In this document: piece by piece, positions 26,950 through 37,221 of the stretch
Position numbering within the stretch: the first letter of the stretch is position 1
Layout: each line of letters opens with the position of its first letter
Source: Sphingomonas suaedae
GTDB taxonomy: Bacteria; Pseudomonadota; Alphaproteobacteria; Sphingomonadales; Sphingomonadaceae
NCBI RefSeq assembly: GCF_007833215.1
Contig: NZ_CP042239.1
Span: 1,550,001-1,614,000 of the forward strand
Length of the DNA: 64,000 nucleotides
Reading direction: 5' to 3'
Made by a program: the position numbers and the translations under genes
The notes under the pieces: model-generated
The model's input: the letters and a program-made list of their open reading frames with translations, nothing else
What the model was told of the DNA's origin: nothing
The model's database searches: none

Positions 26950-27891
26950 TCAGTCATGCCCCTCTCCCCGACCCTCTCCCCGCAAGCGGAGAGAGGGAGA
27001 TTCGAACAAGCCCACCCTTTGTATCTCCCACTCCAGCTCAACCCCGCTCGCCGCCTTCACCCGCGCGCGCACCTCGTCGCCCAGCCCTTCGATGTCGGCG
27101 CTGGTCGCGTCACCAGTGTTGATCAGGAAGTTGGTATGCTTCTCGCTCACCTGCGCCCCGCCGCGCATCAGCCCGCGACAGCCCGCCGCATCGACCAGCC
27201 GCCACGCCTTGTCGCCCTCTGGGTTCTTGAAGGTCGATCCGCCGGTCTTCGATCGCAACGGCTGCGACGCCTCGCGCGCGGCGGCGATGCGATCCATCTC
27301 GGCCTGGATGACCGCAGGCTCACCCGCCTCGCCACGAAACGTCGCGCTCACCACGATCGCGCCCTCGGGCAATTCGGAGTGACGATAGGTATAGCCGAGC
27401 GCATCGACCGGCAGCGTCACGCGCTCGCCCGACCGCAGCACGACCTCGCAGTCGACCAGAACGTCCATGGTCTCGCGCCCATAGGCGCCGCCATTCATGC
27501 GCACGAAGCCGCCGACCGTGCCGGGGATCGACCGCAGAAACTCGACACCCGCAATTCCAGCATCGCGCGCAGTGGACGACACCAATATCCCGCTCGCCCC
27601 GCCGCCACAGGTCAGCGTCAACCCCTCGGCCTGCACCTTCGCAAACGCCTTGCCCAGCCGCACCACCAGGCCCGGCACCCCGCCGTCGCGCACGATCAGG
27701 TTCGACCCCAGCCCCAGCGCCATCACCGGCACCGCCGGGTCCAGATCGCGCAGAAAATCGGCCAGATCCTCGACATCCGCCGGCTCGAACAACCATTCCG
27801 CCGTCCCGCCGCTCTTGAACCAGACCAGCGGGGCCAGCGGCGCGTCGGGGGTCAACTTCCCCCGCACCTTGGGGAGTGTCGCAGTCACCAC
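26950..27891 (-). CDS. murB: UDP-N-acetylenolpyruvoylglucosamine reductase MurB
   Basis: FAD-dependent reductase that makes UDP-MurNAc. The 313-residue product has FAD-binding GLGSNLIVRDGGVPGLVVRL and YRHSELPEGAIVVSATFRG, and SKTGGSTFKNPEGDKAWRLVDAAGCRG with the catalytic Ser region. The start is GTG at 27891 (or 27888). The last residues (SLRLRGEGRGEGHD) are translated repeat sequence, so the C-terminus has been extended or replaced by a repeat. Confidence 0.93.
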   Translation of the reverse strand: MVTATLPKVRGKLTPDAPLAPLVWFKSGGTAEWLFEPADVEDLADFLRDLDPAVPVMALGLGSNLIVRDGGVPGLVVRLGKAFAKVQAEGLTLTCGGGASGILVSSTARDAGIAGVEFLRSIPGTVGGFVRMNGGAYGRETMDVLVDCEVVLRSGERVTLPVDALGYTYRHSELPEGAIVVSATFRGEAGEPAVIQAEMDRIAAAREASQPLRSKTGGSTFKNPEGDKAWRLVDAAGCRGLMRGGAQVSEKHTNFLINTGDATSADIEGLGDEVRARVKAASGVELEWEIQRVGLFESPSLRLRGEGRGEGHD

Positions 27892-27906
27892 GTGACCGCC
27901 TCCCTA

Positions 27907-27982
27907 TTCTCCTGCGAAAGCAGGAGCCCAGGGCCATGCGCGACGCCCTTCGAAACCCTGGCCTCCTGCTTTCGCAGGAGAA
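27907..27982. repeat. Long inverted repeat between murB and a small dcw gene
   Basis: TTCTCCTGCGAAAGCAGGAG (27907-27926) pairs perfectly with CTCCTGCTTTCGCAGGAGAA (27963-27982), a 20-bp stem with a further partial CCCAGGG/CCCTGG step inside. The hairpin is inside the dcw cluster and could attenuate or terminate transcripts. Confidence 0.85.
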
Positions 27983-28000
27983 CAGTGAACGCGAAAAGCC

Positions 28001-28195
28001 TCACTTCATCCCCCACAATTTCGCCCATTGCTTCCAATAGGACAGGTTCGCCTCAGCGGCCTTCGCCCCCGCCTCCTGCAGCTTCGCGACTTCCTTGCCC
28101 GCGTCGAGCATCGTCTGCGCCGCATCCATCTGCGCCTTTTGCGCCCGCAGGATCTCGCGCTGCATATCGGTCGCCAGGGTGAACCAGTCGCTCAT
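28001..28195 (-). CDS. Small helical protein in the dcw cluster (64 aa)
   Basis: The 64-residue product is almost entirely predicted alpha helix, [20 protein letters not shown] then [19 protein letters not shown], ending [13 protein letters not shown]. The composition recalls phasin-like or short coiled-coil proteins, but no family is certain. Its ATG overlaps the murC stop by four bases, so it is translated in step with murC. Role in division is suggested only by position. Confidence 0.7.
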   Translation of the reverse strand: MSDWFTLATDMQREILRAQKAQMDAAQTMLDAGKEVAKLQEAGAKAAEANLSYWKQWAKLWGMK

Positions 28196-29622
28196 GCCGC
28201 CACGCTCCGCTTCGCATCAACCGCTTGCGCCAGACCAGCGGCCCACTTTGTGATGTCGCCCGCGCCGAGGCACACGATCAGGTCTCCCGGCTGCGCAATC
28301 TCGGCAATCCGCGCCGCCAGCGCGTCTGCATCGGCAACGCTCTCGACAGAGCGATGCCCGCGCTCGAGCGTCCGCTCGACCAGCGCCTCTCCACTCACGC
28401 CATCCACCGGCGCTTCGCCCGCGGCATAGACCGGCGTCACCAGCACCATGTCCGCGTCGTTGAAGCCCTGTGCGAAGTCATCCATCAGATTGCCCAGCCG
28501 GGAATAGCGATGCGGCTGCACCACCGCGATCACCCGCCCCTGCGCACTCTCGCGCGCCGCGGCCAGCACCGCGCGGATCTCGACCGGATGGTGCCCATAA
28601 TCGTCGACCACCACCGCAGGCGCTGCGCCCGCAAAGCCGATCTCGCCGACCTTCGTAAAGCGCCGCTTGACCCCTTCGAACCGGGCGAACCCGTTCTGGA
28701 TCGTCGCATCGTCGATTCCCATTTCCAGCGCCACGCCGATCGCGGCGAGCGCGTTCTGGACATTGTGGCGCCCCGGCATCGGCAGGTCGATCCCCTCGAT
28801 CGAGCGCGTCGTGCCGTCGCGGCTGCGGATGATCGCCTCGAACCGGTTGCCGCCGGCGTGCGGCGTCACATTGACCCCACGCACATCCGCCGAAGCCGCA
28901 AAGCCATAGGTCACGATCCGCCGGTCGCGCACGCGCGGAATGATCGCCTGCACCTCGGGATGGTCGAGACACAGCAACGCCGCGCCATAGAAAGGCACAT
29001 TCTCGACGAACTCGACATAGGCATCCTTGGCCCGCTCGAACGAGCCATAGTGGTCGAGATGCTCGGGATCGATATTGGTGACCACGGCAATGGTGCCGTC
29101 GAGCCGCAGGAAGCTGCCGTCGCTCTCATCGGCCTCGACCACCATCCACTCGCTGTCGCCCAGCCGCGCATTGGAGCCGTACTGGTTGATGATGCCGCCG
29201 TTGATCACGGTCGGGTCGATCCCGCCCGCATCCAGCAGCGCCGCGATCATGCTGGTCGTGGTGGTCTTGCCATGCGTCCCCGCCACCGCGACGGTGGACT
29301 TCAATCGCATCAACTCGGCCAGCATCTCCGCACGCCGCACCACCGGGATACGCCGGGCATAGGCGCCCTGCACCTCGGGATTGTCGCGCTTGATCGCGGT
29401 TGACGTGACCACCACCGCCGCATCCCCCAGATTGTCCGCGCTCTGCCCGATCGTGATCGGGATCCCCCGCGCGCGCAGCCCCTCGACGACATAGCCTTCC
29501 GCAACGTCGCTGCCCTGCACCCTGTAGCCCAGATTGTGCATCACCTCGGCAATGCCCGACATACCGATCCCGCCAATGCCGACGAAATGGATCGTGCCGA
29601 TATCCTTGGCGACACCCTTCAC
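28192..29622 (-). CDS. murC: UDP-N-acetylmuramate--L-alanine ligase MurC
   Basis: MurC adds the first amino acid of the peptidoglycan stem. The 476-residue product (GTG at 29622, [20 protein letters not shown]) has the dinucleotide-like N-terminal loop [15 protein letters not shown], the ATP loop [14 protein letters not shown] and EADESDGSF. The start overlaps the murG end by four bases. In-frame upstream residues belong to murG-frame shadow and are not used. Confidence 0.96.
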   Translation of the reverse strand: MKGVAKDIGTIHFVGIGGIGMSGIAEVMHNLGYRVQGSDVAEGYVVEGLRARGIPITIGQSADNLGDAAVVVTSTAIKRDNPEVQGAYARRIPVVRRAEMLAELMRLKSTVAVAGTHGKTTTTSMIAALLDAGGIDPTVINGGIINQYGSNARLGDSEWMVVEADESDGSFLRLDGTIAVVTNIDPEHLDHYGSFERAKDAYVEFVENVPFYGAALLCLDHPEVQAIIPRVRDRRIVTYGFAASADVRGVNVTPHAGGNRFEAIIRSRDGTTRSIEGIDLPMPGRHNVQNALAAIGVALEMGIDDATIQNGFARFEGVKRRFTKVGEIGFAGAAPAVVVDDYGHHPVEIRAVLAAARESAQGRVIAVVQPHRYSRLGNLMDDFAQGFNDADMVLVTPVYAAGEAPVDGVSGEALVERTLERGHRSVESVADADALAARIAEIAQPGDLIVCLGAGDITKWAAGLAQAVDAKRSVAA

Positions 29623-30782
29623 GCAAACGCCTCCCCGCCCTGCGCGATTTTCACCGGTTCGGCGCGTCCCATTCCTGCCGACGCCCAGTCGGCGTCGATC
29701 GATTCGACCAGATCGGCGAGGTCGCGCACCGCATCGGGCCGCCCGACGCTGCGCGCGCAGGCGGCGGCGTGCGCCAGCCCCTCGGGATCGAGGCCCAGTT
29801 TCTGGATCTGCTTGGCCAATTCCTGCGCCGTGAAGGCGCGCTGCGGGATCGTCCGCGCGCCACCGGCCGCGCTGATCTCGCGCGCATTGGCGGTCTGGTG
29901 ATCGTCGGTGGCGCTGGGCAGCGGCACCAGGATCGCCGGGCGCCCTGCGGCGGTCAGCTCGGCAATCGTCGACGCGCCCGCGCGCGCGATCACGATATGC
30001 GCCCACGCCAGCCGCTCGGGCAAATCGGGCAGATAGGTCGCGATCTCCGCCGGGATGCCATGCTCGGCATATTTGCGGCGCACCTCGTCGATATCCTCGA
30101 CCCGCGCCTGATGCGTCACCTGCAACCGGCGCCGGAAATGCACGGGCAGCAGCGCCAGGCCGTCGGGCACGACCTGCGACAGCACCGACGCGCCCTGGCT
30201 CCCCCCGGTCACCAGCACACGGAAAATCCCCTCCTCCTCCAGCGGCGGATAGGGGCGCAGCCGCAGCTCCAGCACCGCCTCGCGCACCGGATTGCCGGTC
30301 AGATGGACCTTGGCCTCATGGCCTGGCTTCAACCGTGCGACCTGTTCATAGCTGGTGGCGATCGCATCCACCTTGCCGGCGACCAGCCGGTTGACCCGCC
30401 CCAGCACCGCATTCTGCTCATGGATGACGGTCGGGACCTTCATCGCAAACGCTGCCGACAGCGCGGGCATCGATGCATAGCCGCCGAACGCCACCACCGC
30501 CGCCGGGCGGAACTGGCGATACAGTTTGCGCGCCTGCTTGCGCCCCTTGGCCATCGTCCGCAGCGCGCGCAGCCAGCCCAGCGGCCCGCCCGAAAAGCGC
30601 GATGCGGGCACAACATGCGTCTCGATCCCGTCGAACAGGTCGGGGAAGCGCACCCCGCGCTCGTCGGAGATCAGCGCGACGCTATGCCCGCGCCGCATCA
30701 GCTCGGCGGCCAGCGCCGCTGCCGGTACCATATGGCCGCCGGTCCCCCCGGCTGCCAGGACGTAGTGCCGTCCCGATGTCAT
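29619..30782 (-). CDS. murG: UDP-GlcNAc:undecaprenyl-PP-MurNAc-pentapeptide transferase MurG
   Basis: Makes lipid II on the inner membrane face. The 387-residue GT28 enzyme has [17 protein letters not shown] near the N-terminus, the [14 protein letters not shown] motif, and the UDP-GlcNAc loop [11 protein letters not shown] and [21 protein letters not shown]. It overlaps ftsW by four bases. Confidence 0.97.
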   Translation of the reverse strand: MTSGRHYVLAAGGTGGHMVPAAALAAELMRRGHSVALISDERGVRFPDLFDGIETHVVPASRFSGGPLGWLRALRTMAKGRKQARKLYRQFRPAAVVAFGGYASMPALSAAFAMKVPTVIHEQNAVLGRVNRLVAGKVDAIATSYEQVARLKPGHEAKVHLTGNPVREAVLELRLRPYPPLEEEGIFRVLVTGGSQGASVLSQVVPDGLALLPVHFRRRLQVTHQARVEDIDEVRRKYAEHGIPAEIATYLPDLPERLAWAHIVIARAGASTIAELTAAGRPAILVPLPSATDDHQTANAREISAAGGARTIPQRAFTAQELAKQIQKLGLDPEGLAHAAACARSVGRPDAVRDLADLVESIDADWASAGMGRAEPVKIAQGGEAFA

Positions 30783-32008
30783 GCGTTTCTACCCCGAACC
30801 GTATAGTGCGAGCGCTTCAGATACGGGTTCCGCCGCGTGAAAGCGAGCAGCAGTCCCATTCCGATCGACAGCGCCACCATCGACGATCCGCCATAGGAAA
30901 TGAAGGGCAAGGTCATCCCCTTGGAGGGGGCAAGGCCGGTATTTACCGCCATGTTGATCACCGCCTGAATCCCGAATTGGGCCGCCAGCCCCGCTGCGGC
31001 GAGCAAACGGAACACATCCTCCTCGTCGAGCAGCTTGACCAGCACGCGCACGACGATGGCGAGATAGATCAGCGCGATCGCGATGCACGCGATCAGGCCG
31101 AATTCCTCGCCCACGACCGAGAAGATGTAATCGGTATGCGCCTCGGGCAGCTTGAACTTGACCGTCCCGCCCCCCGGCCCGGTGCCGGTCGGCCCGCCCG
31201 CCGTCAGCACCGCATGCGCCATGTCGGTCTGATAATGCTCCGCCGCCGCCTTTTCGGGATCGGGGAACAGGAAGCTGTCGATGCGGGTGCGCGCCGTGTC
31301 GTAGAACAGATAGGCCGCGACCACCCCCGCCACCGCCGCGCCGCCCAGCACGCCGATCGCGCGGGTCGAGATGCCCGACAGCATCAGCAGGATGACCCAC
31401 ACCGCGCCGAACACCATGGTCTGCCCGAAATCGGGCTGTTTCATCAGCAGCACCGCGATGACGAAGGTCATCACCCCGGTCAGCGGGATCACGGGCAGGT
31501 CGGGGTCCTTGGCGCGCATCGACAACAGCCAGGCGGTGGTGACGATGTAAAAGGGTTTCAGGAATTCCGAAGGCTGGAATCCGATCAGGCCAAAGCCGAT
31601 CCAGCGCCGCGCACCGTTGATCTCGGTCCCGAAAAAGGCGGCGACCCCGACCAGCAGGATGCAGATGCCCGTGCCCAGGATCGCGCCGCGCCGGGCGAGG
31701 CTGATCGGCAGCATCGAAACGAGCAGCAACACCGGGACGGACAAACCGATCCACACCGCCTGCCGCCAGAAATAATGCATCGACGCGAACTGCTTGGTCG
31801 CGTCCGAATAGCGCTCCGCCGAAGCGGGCGACGCCGCCGCCACCGCCACCAGCCCGATGCCGATCAGCAACAGCGCGAGCAGCAGCAGGATCCGGTCGAT
31901 CTCCCAGAACCACAGGCCGAGCGGCGTCTTGCTCCCCCGGCTCAGCTGGTCCTCGAACCGCTCGCGCAGCGGCTTGCGCTTGGTCGTCGCGCGGATCACG
32001 TCGCTCAT
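30779..32008 (-). CDS. ftsW: Peptidoglycan glycosyltransferase FtsW
   Basis: The SEDS polymerase of the divisome, paired with FtsI. The 409-residue protein has about ten membrane helices and SEDS motifs including GIGLVAVAAASPA, GFQPSEFLKPF and the last-helix PFISYGGSSMVALSIGMGLL. The N-terminal cytoplasmic tail is basic. The gene lies 13 bases after murD. Confidence 0.97.
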   Translation of the reverse strand: MSDVIRATTKRKPLRERFEDQLSRGSKTPLGLWFWEIDRILLLLALLLIGIGLVAVAAASPASAERYSDATKQFASMHYFWRQAVWIGLSVPVLLLVSMLPISLARRGAILGTGICILLVGVAAFFGTEINGARRWIGFGLIGFQPSEFLKPFYIVTTAWLLSMRAKDPDLPVIPLTGVMTFVIAVLLMKQPDFGQTMVFGAVWVILLMLSGISTRAIGVLGGAAVAGVVAAYLFYDTARTRIDSFLFPDPEKAAAEHYQTDMAHAVLTAGGPTGTGPGGGTVKFKLPEAHTDYIFSVVGEEFGLIACIAIALIYLAIVVRVLVKLLDEEDVFRLLAAAGLAAQFGIQAVINMAVNTGLAPSKGMTLPFISYGGSSMVALSIGMGLLLAFTRRNPYLKRSHYTVRGRNA

Positions 32009-32021
32009 GCCCCAACCTCAC

Positions 32022-33353
32022 TCACGACAACGCCTCCACAGCCGCACGGAACTGGTCGCCACGATCCTCATAGTCGCGAAACTGGTCGAACGAGGCGCAG
32101 GCGGGCGACAGCAACACTGTCTCGCCCGGCGCGGCATTGGCAGCAGCCGCGCGCACGGCGGCATCCAGCGTCCCGCTGCGCGTCACCGGCATTTCCCCTT
32201 CCAGCAGATCGGCGAACATCGCCCCCGCCTCGCCGATCGTATAGGCGCGGACAATATGGGGGAAACCCGGACGGCACGGATCGAGGTCGGTGGTCTTCGC
32301 CTTGCCCCCGACGATCCAGTGAATGCGATCATAAGCCGCCAGCGCGGGTGCGGTAGACTCCGCGTTGGTCGCCTTGCTGTCGTTGACAAAGGTCACGCCA
32401 TTGCGCGTCGCGACCCGCTCCATCCGGTGCGGCAGGCCGGGAAAGCTCTCAAGGCCCCGGTCGATGTTGGCCTGATCCACACCCAGCGCCTCGCACGCGG
32501 CGATCGCGGCGAGCGCGTTCTTGGCATTGTGCGGCCCCTGCAATGCCGGCCAGCGCGACTGATCCATGCAGAAGCCCGGCGCGATCTTGGTCAGGTCCTC
32601 GGCCCGCCCCGACCGCGCCACCTGCTTGGCCACCGCCTGCGACGCCTCATCCCCGATCCCGATAATCGCGGCATGGCCCTTGGACTGCATCGCAAACAAC
32701 CGCGCCTTCGACGCCGCATAGCCCTCGAAGCCGTCATAGCGGTCGAGATGGTCCGGCGTGATGTTGAGCAGCACCGCGACCTCGCAATCGAGGTTGTGGG
32801 TCAGGTCGATCTGGTAGCTCGACAGCTCGAGCACATAGACGCCCCCTGCGGGCAACGGCTCCTGCCCAAGAATGGGAAGCCCGATATTCCCCCCCAGCCG
32901 CGCCGGGACACCTGCGGTCTCGAGGATATGGTGGATCAGCGCGGTGGTGGTCGACTTGCCGTTTGTCCCGGTGATCCCGACGACCTTGTGCGCCGGAAGC
33001 TCGGAACGCGCCTGTGCGAACAGCTCGATATCGCCGATGATCGGGACGCCCGCCTCGCGCGCCTTCGCGGCGATGGGATGGGAATTCAGCGGCACCCCGG
33101 GCGACACCACAATCCCGGCAAACCCGGTCAGGTCGATGGTCAACGGGTCGGCCAACGCAATAGCCCTCTCCCCTTCAGGGGAGAGGGTTGGGAGAGGGGC
33201 AGTATCGCCAAGCGCAAGCCGCGCCTCTTCCTTACCGTCCCAAGCCGTCACTCGCGCCCCGCCCGCCAGCAGCGCGCGCACGCTCGCCGCCCCCGACCGC
33301 GCCAGCCCGAGTACCGCAAAGCGTTTCCCGCGCCAGGCGCGCGAGGCGATCAC
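32022..33353 (-). CDS. murD: UDP-N-acetylmuramoylalanine--D-glutamate ligase MurD
   Basis: Adds D-Glu to UDP-MurNAc-L-Ala. The 443-residue product has the N-terminal Rossmann-like motif [20 protein letters not shown], the ATP loop [14 protein letters not shown], and ATP-binding [11 protein letters not shown]. Unusually, around residues 52-64 ([11 protein letters not shown]) the chain is encoded by a palindromic repeat unit that matches sequence outside the gene, in the loop between the first beta strands. It overlaps mraY by four bases. Confidence 0.96.
   Translation of the reverse strand: MIASRAWRGKRFAVLGLARSGAASVRALLAGGARVTAWDGKEEARLALGDTAPLPTLSPEGERAIALADPLTIDLTGFAGIVVSPGVPLNSHPIAAKAREAGVPIIGDIELFAQARSELPAHKVVGITGTNGKSTTTALIHHILETAGVPARLGGNIGLPILGQEPLPAGGVYVLELSSYQIDLTHNLDCEVAVLLNITPDHLDRYDGFEGYAASKARLFAMQSKGHAAIIGIGDEASQAVAKQVARSGRAEDLTKIAPGFCMDQSRWPALQGPHNAKNALAAIAACEALGVDQANIDRGLESFPGLPHRMERVATRNGVTFVNDSKATNAESTAPALAAYDRIHWIVGGKAKTTDLDPCRPGFPHIVRAYTIGEAGAMFADLLEGEMPVTRSGTLDAAVRAAAANAAPGETVLLSPACASFDQFRDYEDRGDQFRAAVEALS
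33164..33200. repeat. Palindromic repeat unit inside murD
   Basis: CCCTCTCCCCTTCAGGGGAG followed by AGGGTTGGGAGAGGGGC is read in frame as [11 protein letters not shown]. The same kind of unit, CCCTCTCTCCTTCAGGGGAG, lies between murB and ddl (26829 onward). Confidence 0.8.
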
Positions 33354-34420
33354 CGCAGCTTCAGCGTCGCCAGCCCCGCCAGCGCCAGCACGAAGGCGAT
33401 GATCCAGAACCGGATCACGACCGTCGGCTCGCTCCAGCCAAGCTGCTCGAAATGATGGTGGATCGGCGCCATCTTGAACACGCGGCGCCCGGTGCGCTTG
33501 TACCAGAATACCTGGATGATGACGCTCATCGCCTCGACCACGAACAGGCCGCCGATGATGCCCAGTACCAGCTCATGATGCGTCGTCACCGCGATCGCGC
33601 CCAGTGCCCCGCCGAGCGCCAGCGACCCGGTATCGCCCATGAACACCGCCGCGGGCGGCGCATTGAACCACAGGAAGGCGAGGCCCGCGCCGATGATCGC
33701 GCCGCAGAAGATGGCGAGGTCGCCCGCCCCCGGCACATGCGGAATGCCCAGATAGGTCGCATAGATCTTGTTGCCGACGAGATAGGCGATCAACAGGAAC
33801 GCGCTGCTCGCGATGATGACCGGCATGGTCGCAAGGCCATCCAGCCCGTCGGTCAGGTTGACCGCATTGCCGAACGCCACGATCGTGAATGCGGCAAAGA
33901 CGATGTAGAAATAGCCAAGGTCGACGCTGAACTGGCTGAAGAACGGCACGTACAGCACGGTCCCGTTCTGCAGCGTGATGACCCATGCGGCTACGCCCGC
34001 GATCACGAACTCGCCCAGCAGCCGTATCCGCCCGGAAACGCCCGCCGTACTCGCCTTTCGCACCTTGTCGTAATCGTCGAGGAAGCCGATCATGCCAAAG
34101 CCGAGCGTCACGAACACGCACGCCCAGATATAGGGGTTGCTGAGGTCCATCCACAGCAGGATCGCCAGCGACAGGCTGGTCAGGATCATCAGCCCGCCCA
34201 TGGTCGGCGTGCCGCGCTTGGCGAGGTGGCTCTGCGGCCCGTCGCTGCGGATCGGCTGCCCCTTGCCCTGCCGCACGCGCAGCCAGCCGATGAACCGCGG
34301 CCCGATGATCAGGCCGATCAGCAGCGCGGTCGCAACCGACGCGCCGGTGCGGAACGACAAATAGCGGAAGAGGTTGAGCACCCCCGGAAAGCCCAGCCAT
34401 TCGGCGATCTCGTACAGCAT
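33350..34420 (-). CDS. mraY: Phospho-MurNAc-pentapeptide transferase MraY
   Basis: Integral-membrane transferase that makes lipid I. The 356-residue protein has the MraY motifs [25 protein letters not shown] and [13 protein letters not shown], with catalytic aspartates and the HHH motif intact, in about ten membrane helices. It is ten bases after murF and overlaps murD by four bases. Confidence 0.97.
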   Translation of the reverse strand: MLYEIAEWLGFPGVLNLFRYLSFRTGASVATALLIGLIIGPRFIGWLRVRQGKGQPIRSDGPQSHLAKRGTPTMGGLMILTSLSLAILLWMDLSNPYIWACVFVTLGFGMIGFLDDYDKVRKASTAGVSGRIRLLGEFVIAGVAAWVITLQNGTVLYVPFFSQFSVDLGYFYIVFAAFTIVAFGNAVNLTDGLDGLATMPVIIASSAFLLIAYLVGNKIYATYLGIPHVPGAGDLAIFCGAIIGAGLAFLWFNAPPAAVFMGDTGSLALGGALGAIAVTTHHELVLGIIGGLFVVEAMSVIIQVFWYKRTGRRVFKMAPIHHHFEQLGWSEPTVVIRFWIIAFVLALAGLATLKLR

Positions 34421-34429
34421 GGCGCCCCG

Positions 34430-35809
34430 TTAAACCCTTCCCGCCAGTGCCGCGACGACCCGCGACAGCCCGACCCCGTTCGAACCCTTGATGAGGACCG
34501 CGTCGCCCGGGCGCAGCATCGCGTCGATGCGCTCGCGGGCACTTGCGGCGTCGGCCACATGGACGAAATCGACCCGCCCCTCAAGCGCTGCGGCGAGCGG
34601 CGCCATCCCTTCACCGACCAGCAGCACCGTTTCGACGCCTGCCGCCGCGATCGGCTCGGCCAGATCGGCATGAAACGCGTCCGACTGCTCGCCCAGTTCG
34701 CGCATTTCGCCCAGCACTGCAACGCGCCGCGCCGCCGGGGTCGCCGCCAGCACCGCCAGCGTCGCGCGCATCGATGCGGGGTTGGCGTTGTAGCTCTCGT
34801 CGATCACCAGCGCTTCGCCGCCATCGACCTTCGCCGCGAACCGCGCCCCGCGCCCCGCCAGCCCGCCCATCTCGCCCAGCGCCAGCCCCGCCTGCTCCAG
34901 ATCGCCGCCCGCCGCATCCACGGCGGCCAGCACCGCCATCGCATTGGCGACCCAATGGTCGCCCGGCTGCGACAGGGTGAAGCTCAGCGTCCGCTCCGCA
35001 CCGATCCGCGCGGTGACGAACGTGCCGCCGCGCTCCTGCGGAATGATCTCGATCGCGCGGACATCGGCGCCCTCCTTCAGGCCGAAGGTCACGATCCGCG
35101 CCGCATGATCCTGCGCAGCGGCGATCAACCGGTCGCGATGCGGGCTGTCGAACGGCACGATCGCGGTTCCGCCGGGCACCAACCCCTGAAAGATTTCGCC
35201 CTTCGCGTCCGCAATCGCCTCTTGGCTCGGGAAGAATTCGGTGTGTGCCGGCGCGATGGTCGTGACGATCGCGATATGCGGGCGCACCATATGGGTCAGC
35301 GCCAGCAGCTCGCCCGCATGGTTCATCCCCATCTCGAACACGCCGAACCGCGCATCACGCGGCATCCGTGCGAGCGACAGCGGCACCCCGGTATGGTTGT
35401 TGTAGCTCTTGACCGATCGATGCACGGCGCCCGGATCGGCGCGGTCGAGGCATTCGAACAGCGCCTCCTTGGTCCCGGTCTTGCCGACCGATCCGGTCAC
35501 GCCGATGACCACCCCGGTCATCCGCTTGCGGCTCGCGCGGGCGAGATTCTCCAGCGCAACCATCGTATCACCGGTCAGGACGTGCGGGTGCGGCGTCTCC
35601 TGCGACACCACCGCCCCGGCGGCCCCGCTCGCAAACGCCTGGTCGAGAAAGCAATGCCCGTCGGTGGTCTCGCCGGTCAGCGCAAAGAACAAGGCGCCCG
35701 GTCCGACTTCGCGGCTGTCGAACGCGACGCCGTCGACCGCGAACTCCGCCGAAGCAGTCCCGCCGGTCGCCGCCGCGATCTCGGCGGAGGTCCATAGCGG
35801 CGCGCTCAC
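34430..35809 (-). CDS. murF: UDP-MurNAc-tripeptide--D-Ala-D-Ala ligase MurF
   Basis: Adds D-Ala-D-Ala to finish the stem peptide. The 459-residue product has the ATP loop GVTGSVGKTGTKEALF, the YNNHTGVPLSL motif and DESYNANPASMRA. It overlaps murE by four bases. Confidence 0.96.
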   Translation of the reverse strand: MSAPLWTSAEIAAATGGTASAEFAVDGVAFDSREVGPGALFFALTGETTDGHCFLDQAFASGAAGAVVSQETPHPHVLTGDTMVALENLARASRKRMTGVVIGVTGSVGKTGTKEALFECLDRADPGAVHRSVKSYNNHTGVPLSLARMPRDARFGVFEMGMNHAGELLALTHMVRPHIAIVTTIAPAHTEFFPSQEAIADAKGEIFQGLVPGGTAIVPFDSPHRDRLIAAAQDHAARIVTFGLKEGADVRAIEIIPQERGGTFVTARIGAERTLSFTLSQPGDHWVANAMAVLAAVDAAGGDLEQAGLALGEMGGLAGRGARFAAKVDGGEALVIDESYNANPASMRATLAVLAATPAARRVAVLGEMRELGEQSDAFHADLAEPIAAAGVETVLLVGEGMAPLAAALEGRVDFVHVADAASARERIDAMLRPGDAVLIKGSNGVGLSRVVAALAGRV

Positions 35810-37221
35810 GCCGCCGCCTCCCGGGCGACGCTCACATCGTCGAACGGCAGCACCATGCCCCCGACGATCTGTCCCTGCTCATGCCCCTTGCCGGCGATCA
35901 GCACGATATCCTCCGGCCCGGCAGCGGCCACCGCAGCGGTGATCGCCGCGCGGCGGTCGCCGATCTCGGTCGCCTGCGGACAGCCCTTGATGACCTGGCG
36001 CCGGATCGCGGCGGCATCCTCCTCGCGCGGATTGTCGTCGGTCACGATCACCAGATCGGCGCCGGTACAGGCGGCAAGCCCCATCGGCTCGCGCTTGCCC
36101 GCATCACGATCGCCACCCGCGCCGAATACGATGATCAGCCGCCCGGCGGCATGCGGCTTGAGCGCCGCGATCGCCGCCTCGATCGCATCGGGCGTATGGG
36201 CGTAATCGACATAGATCGGCGCTCCGCTCTTGCAGATCGCCGCGCGCTCCAGCCGCCCGCGCACCGGCTGCAACCGGGCAAGGTTGGCGAAGGTCTGCGC
36301 GGGATCGCCCCCGGTCGCGATCACCAGCCCCGCCGCGATCAGCGCGTTCGCTGCCTGATAGCCGCCGATCAACGGCAGCCCGACACGATATTCGACCCCG
36401 CCATGGGCGATCGTCAGCTTCTGGTCGAGCAAGGTCGGCTCGCGCGCGACCAGCCGGATCGTGTCGCCATGCTCACCGACGGTGATGATCCGGTTGCCGC
36501 GCATCCGGGCGATGTCGATCACCCGCTCGCTATGCGGATCGTCGGCCCACACCACCGCGACCCCGTTGGGATCGAGCACATCGGCAAACAGCCGCAGCTT
36601 GGCGGTGAAATAATCCGCCATGTCCTTGTGATAGTCGAGGTGATCGCGGCTCAAATTGGTGAAGGCCGCCGCGCGCACCGGCAGCCCCTCGGTGCGATAT
36701 TGCGACAGGCCGTGGCTCGATGCCTCGAACGCCAGATGCGTCACGCCCTCGCGCGCCAGCCCGGCGACGTTTGACAGGAAGGTGACGACATCGGGCGTGG
36801 TCAGCCCGGTCGAGACCATCTCGCTCGCCGTGGTGACGCCCAGCGTCCCGATCGACGCCGCATGATGCCCCGCCATCAGCCACAGCTGGCGCACCATTTC
36901 CACCGTCGACGTCTTGCCATTGGTCCCGGTGACCGCCACCGACGTTTCGGGAAAGGGCGCGAAGAATTTCGCCGCGATCCGCGCGAATTCGGTGCGCGGA
37001 TGATCGCTGACGATATGCGCCGCCCCCTCGACCTTGACCTCGGGGCGCGCGACCACCGCCACGGCGCCGCGCGCGATCGCGTCGGGAATGAACTCCTCGC
37101 CGTTGAAGCGCGTGCCGCGAAACGCGCCGAACACCGTACCCGGCGCCACCTTGCGGTGGTCGATCGCGAACCCCGTGACGATATCCTGCTCGCCCTTGCC
37201 GGTGAGTTCGCCCAGCCTCAC
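35806..37221 (-). CDS. murE: UDP-MurNAc-L-Ala-D-Glu--meso-DAP ligase MurE
   Basis: Adds the third stem residue. The 471-residue product (GTG at 37221, MRLGELTGKGEQD) has the ATP loop VTGTNGKTSTVEMV and the substrate-selecting DNPR motif in TDDNPREED, which marks a meso-diaminopimelate enzyme rather than a lysine one. The GTG overlaps the ftsI stop by four bases. Confidence 0.96.
   Translation of the reverse strand: MRLGELTGKGEQDIVTGFAIDHRKVAPGTVFGAFRGTRFNGEEFIPDAIARGAVAVVARPEVKVEGAAHIVSDHPRTEFARIAAKFFAPFPETSVAVTGTNGKTSTVEMVRQLWLMAGHHAASIGTLGVTTASEMVSTGLTTPDVVTFLSNVAGLAREGVTHLAFEASSHGLSQYRTEGLPVRAAAFTNLSRDHLDYHKDMADYFTAKLRLFADVLDPNGVAVVWADDPHSERVIDIARMRGNRIITVGEHGDTIRLVAREPTLLDQKLTIAHGGVEYRVGLPLIGGYQAANALIAAGLVIATGGDPAQTFANLARLQPVRGRLERAAICKSGAPIYVDYAHTPDAIEAAIAALKPHAAGRLIIVFGAGGDRDAGKREPMGLAACTGADLVIVTDDNPREEDAAAIRRQVIKGCPQATEIGDRRAAITAAVAAAGPEDIVLIAGKGHEQGQIVGGMVLPFDDVSVAREAAA

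Noticed and set aside
33188..35797. An 869-codon plus-strand frame, and similar long frames at 10783-12975 and 30473-32356.
   Set aside because: They are antisense to mraY/murF, argS and murG/ftsW, have low-complexity Arg/His/Asp-rich translations and no start signals.
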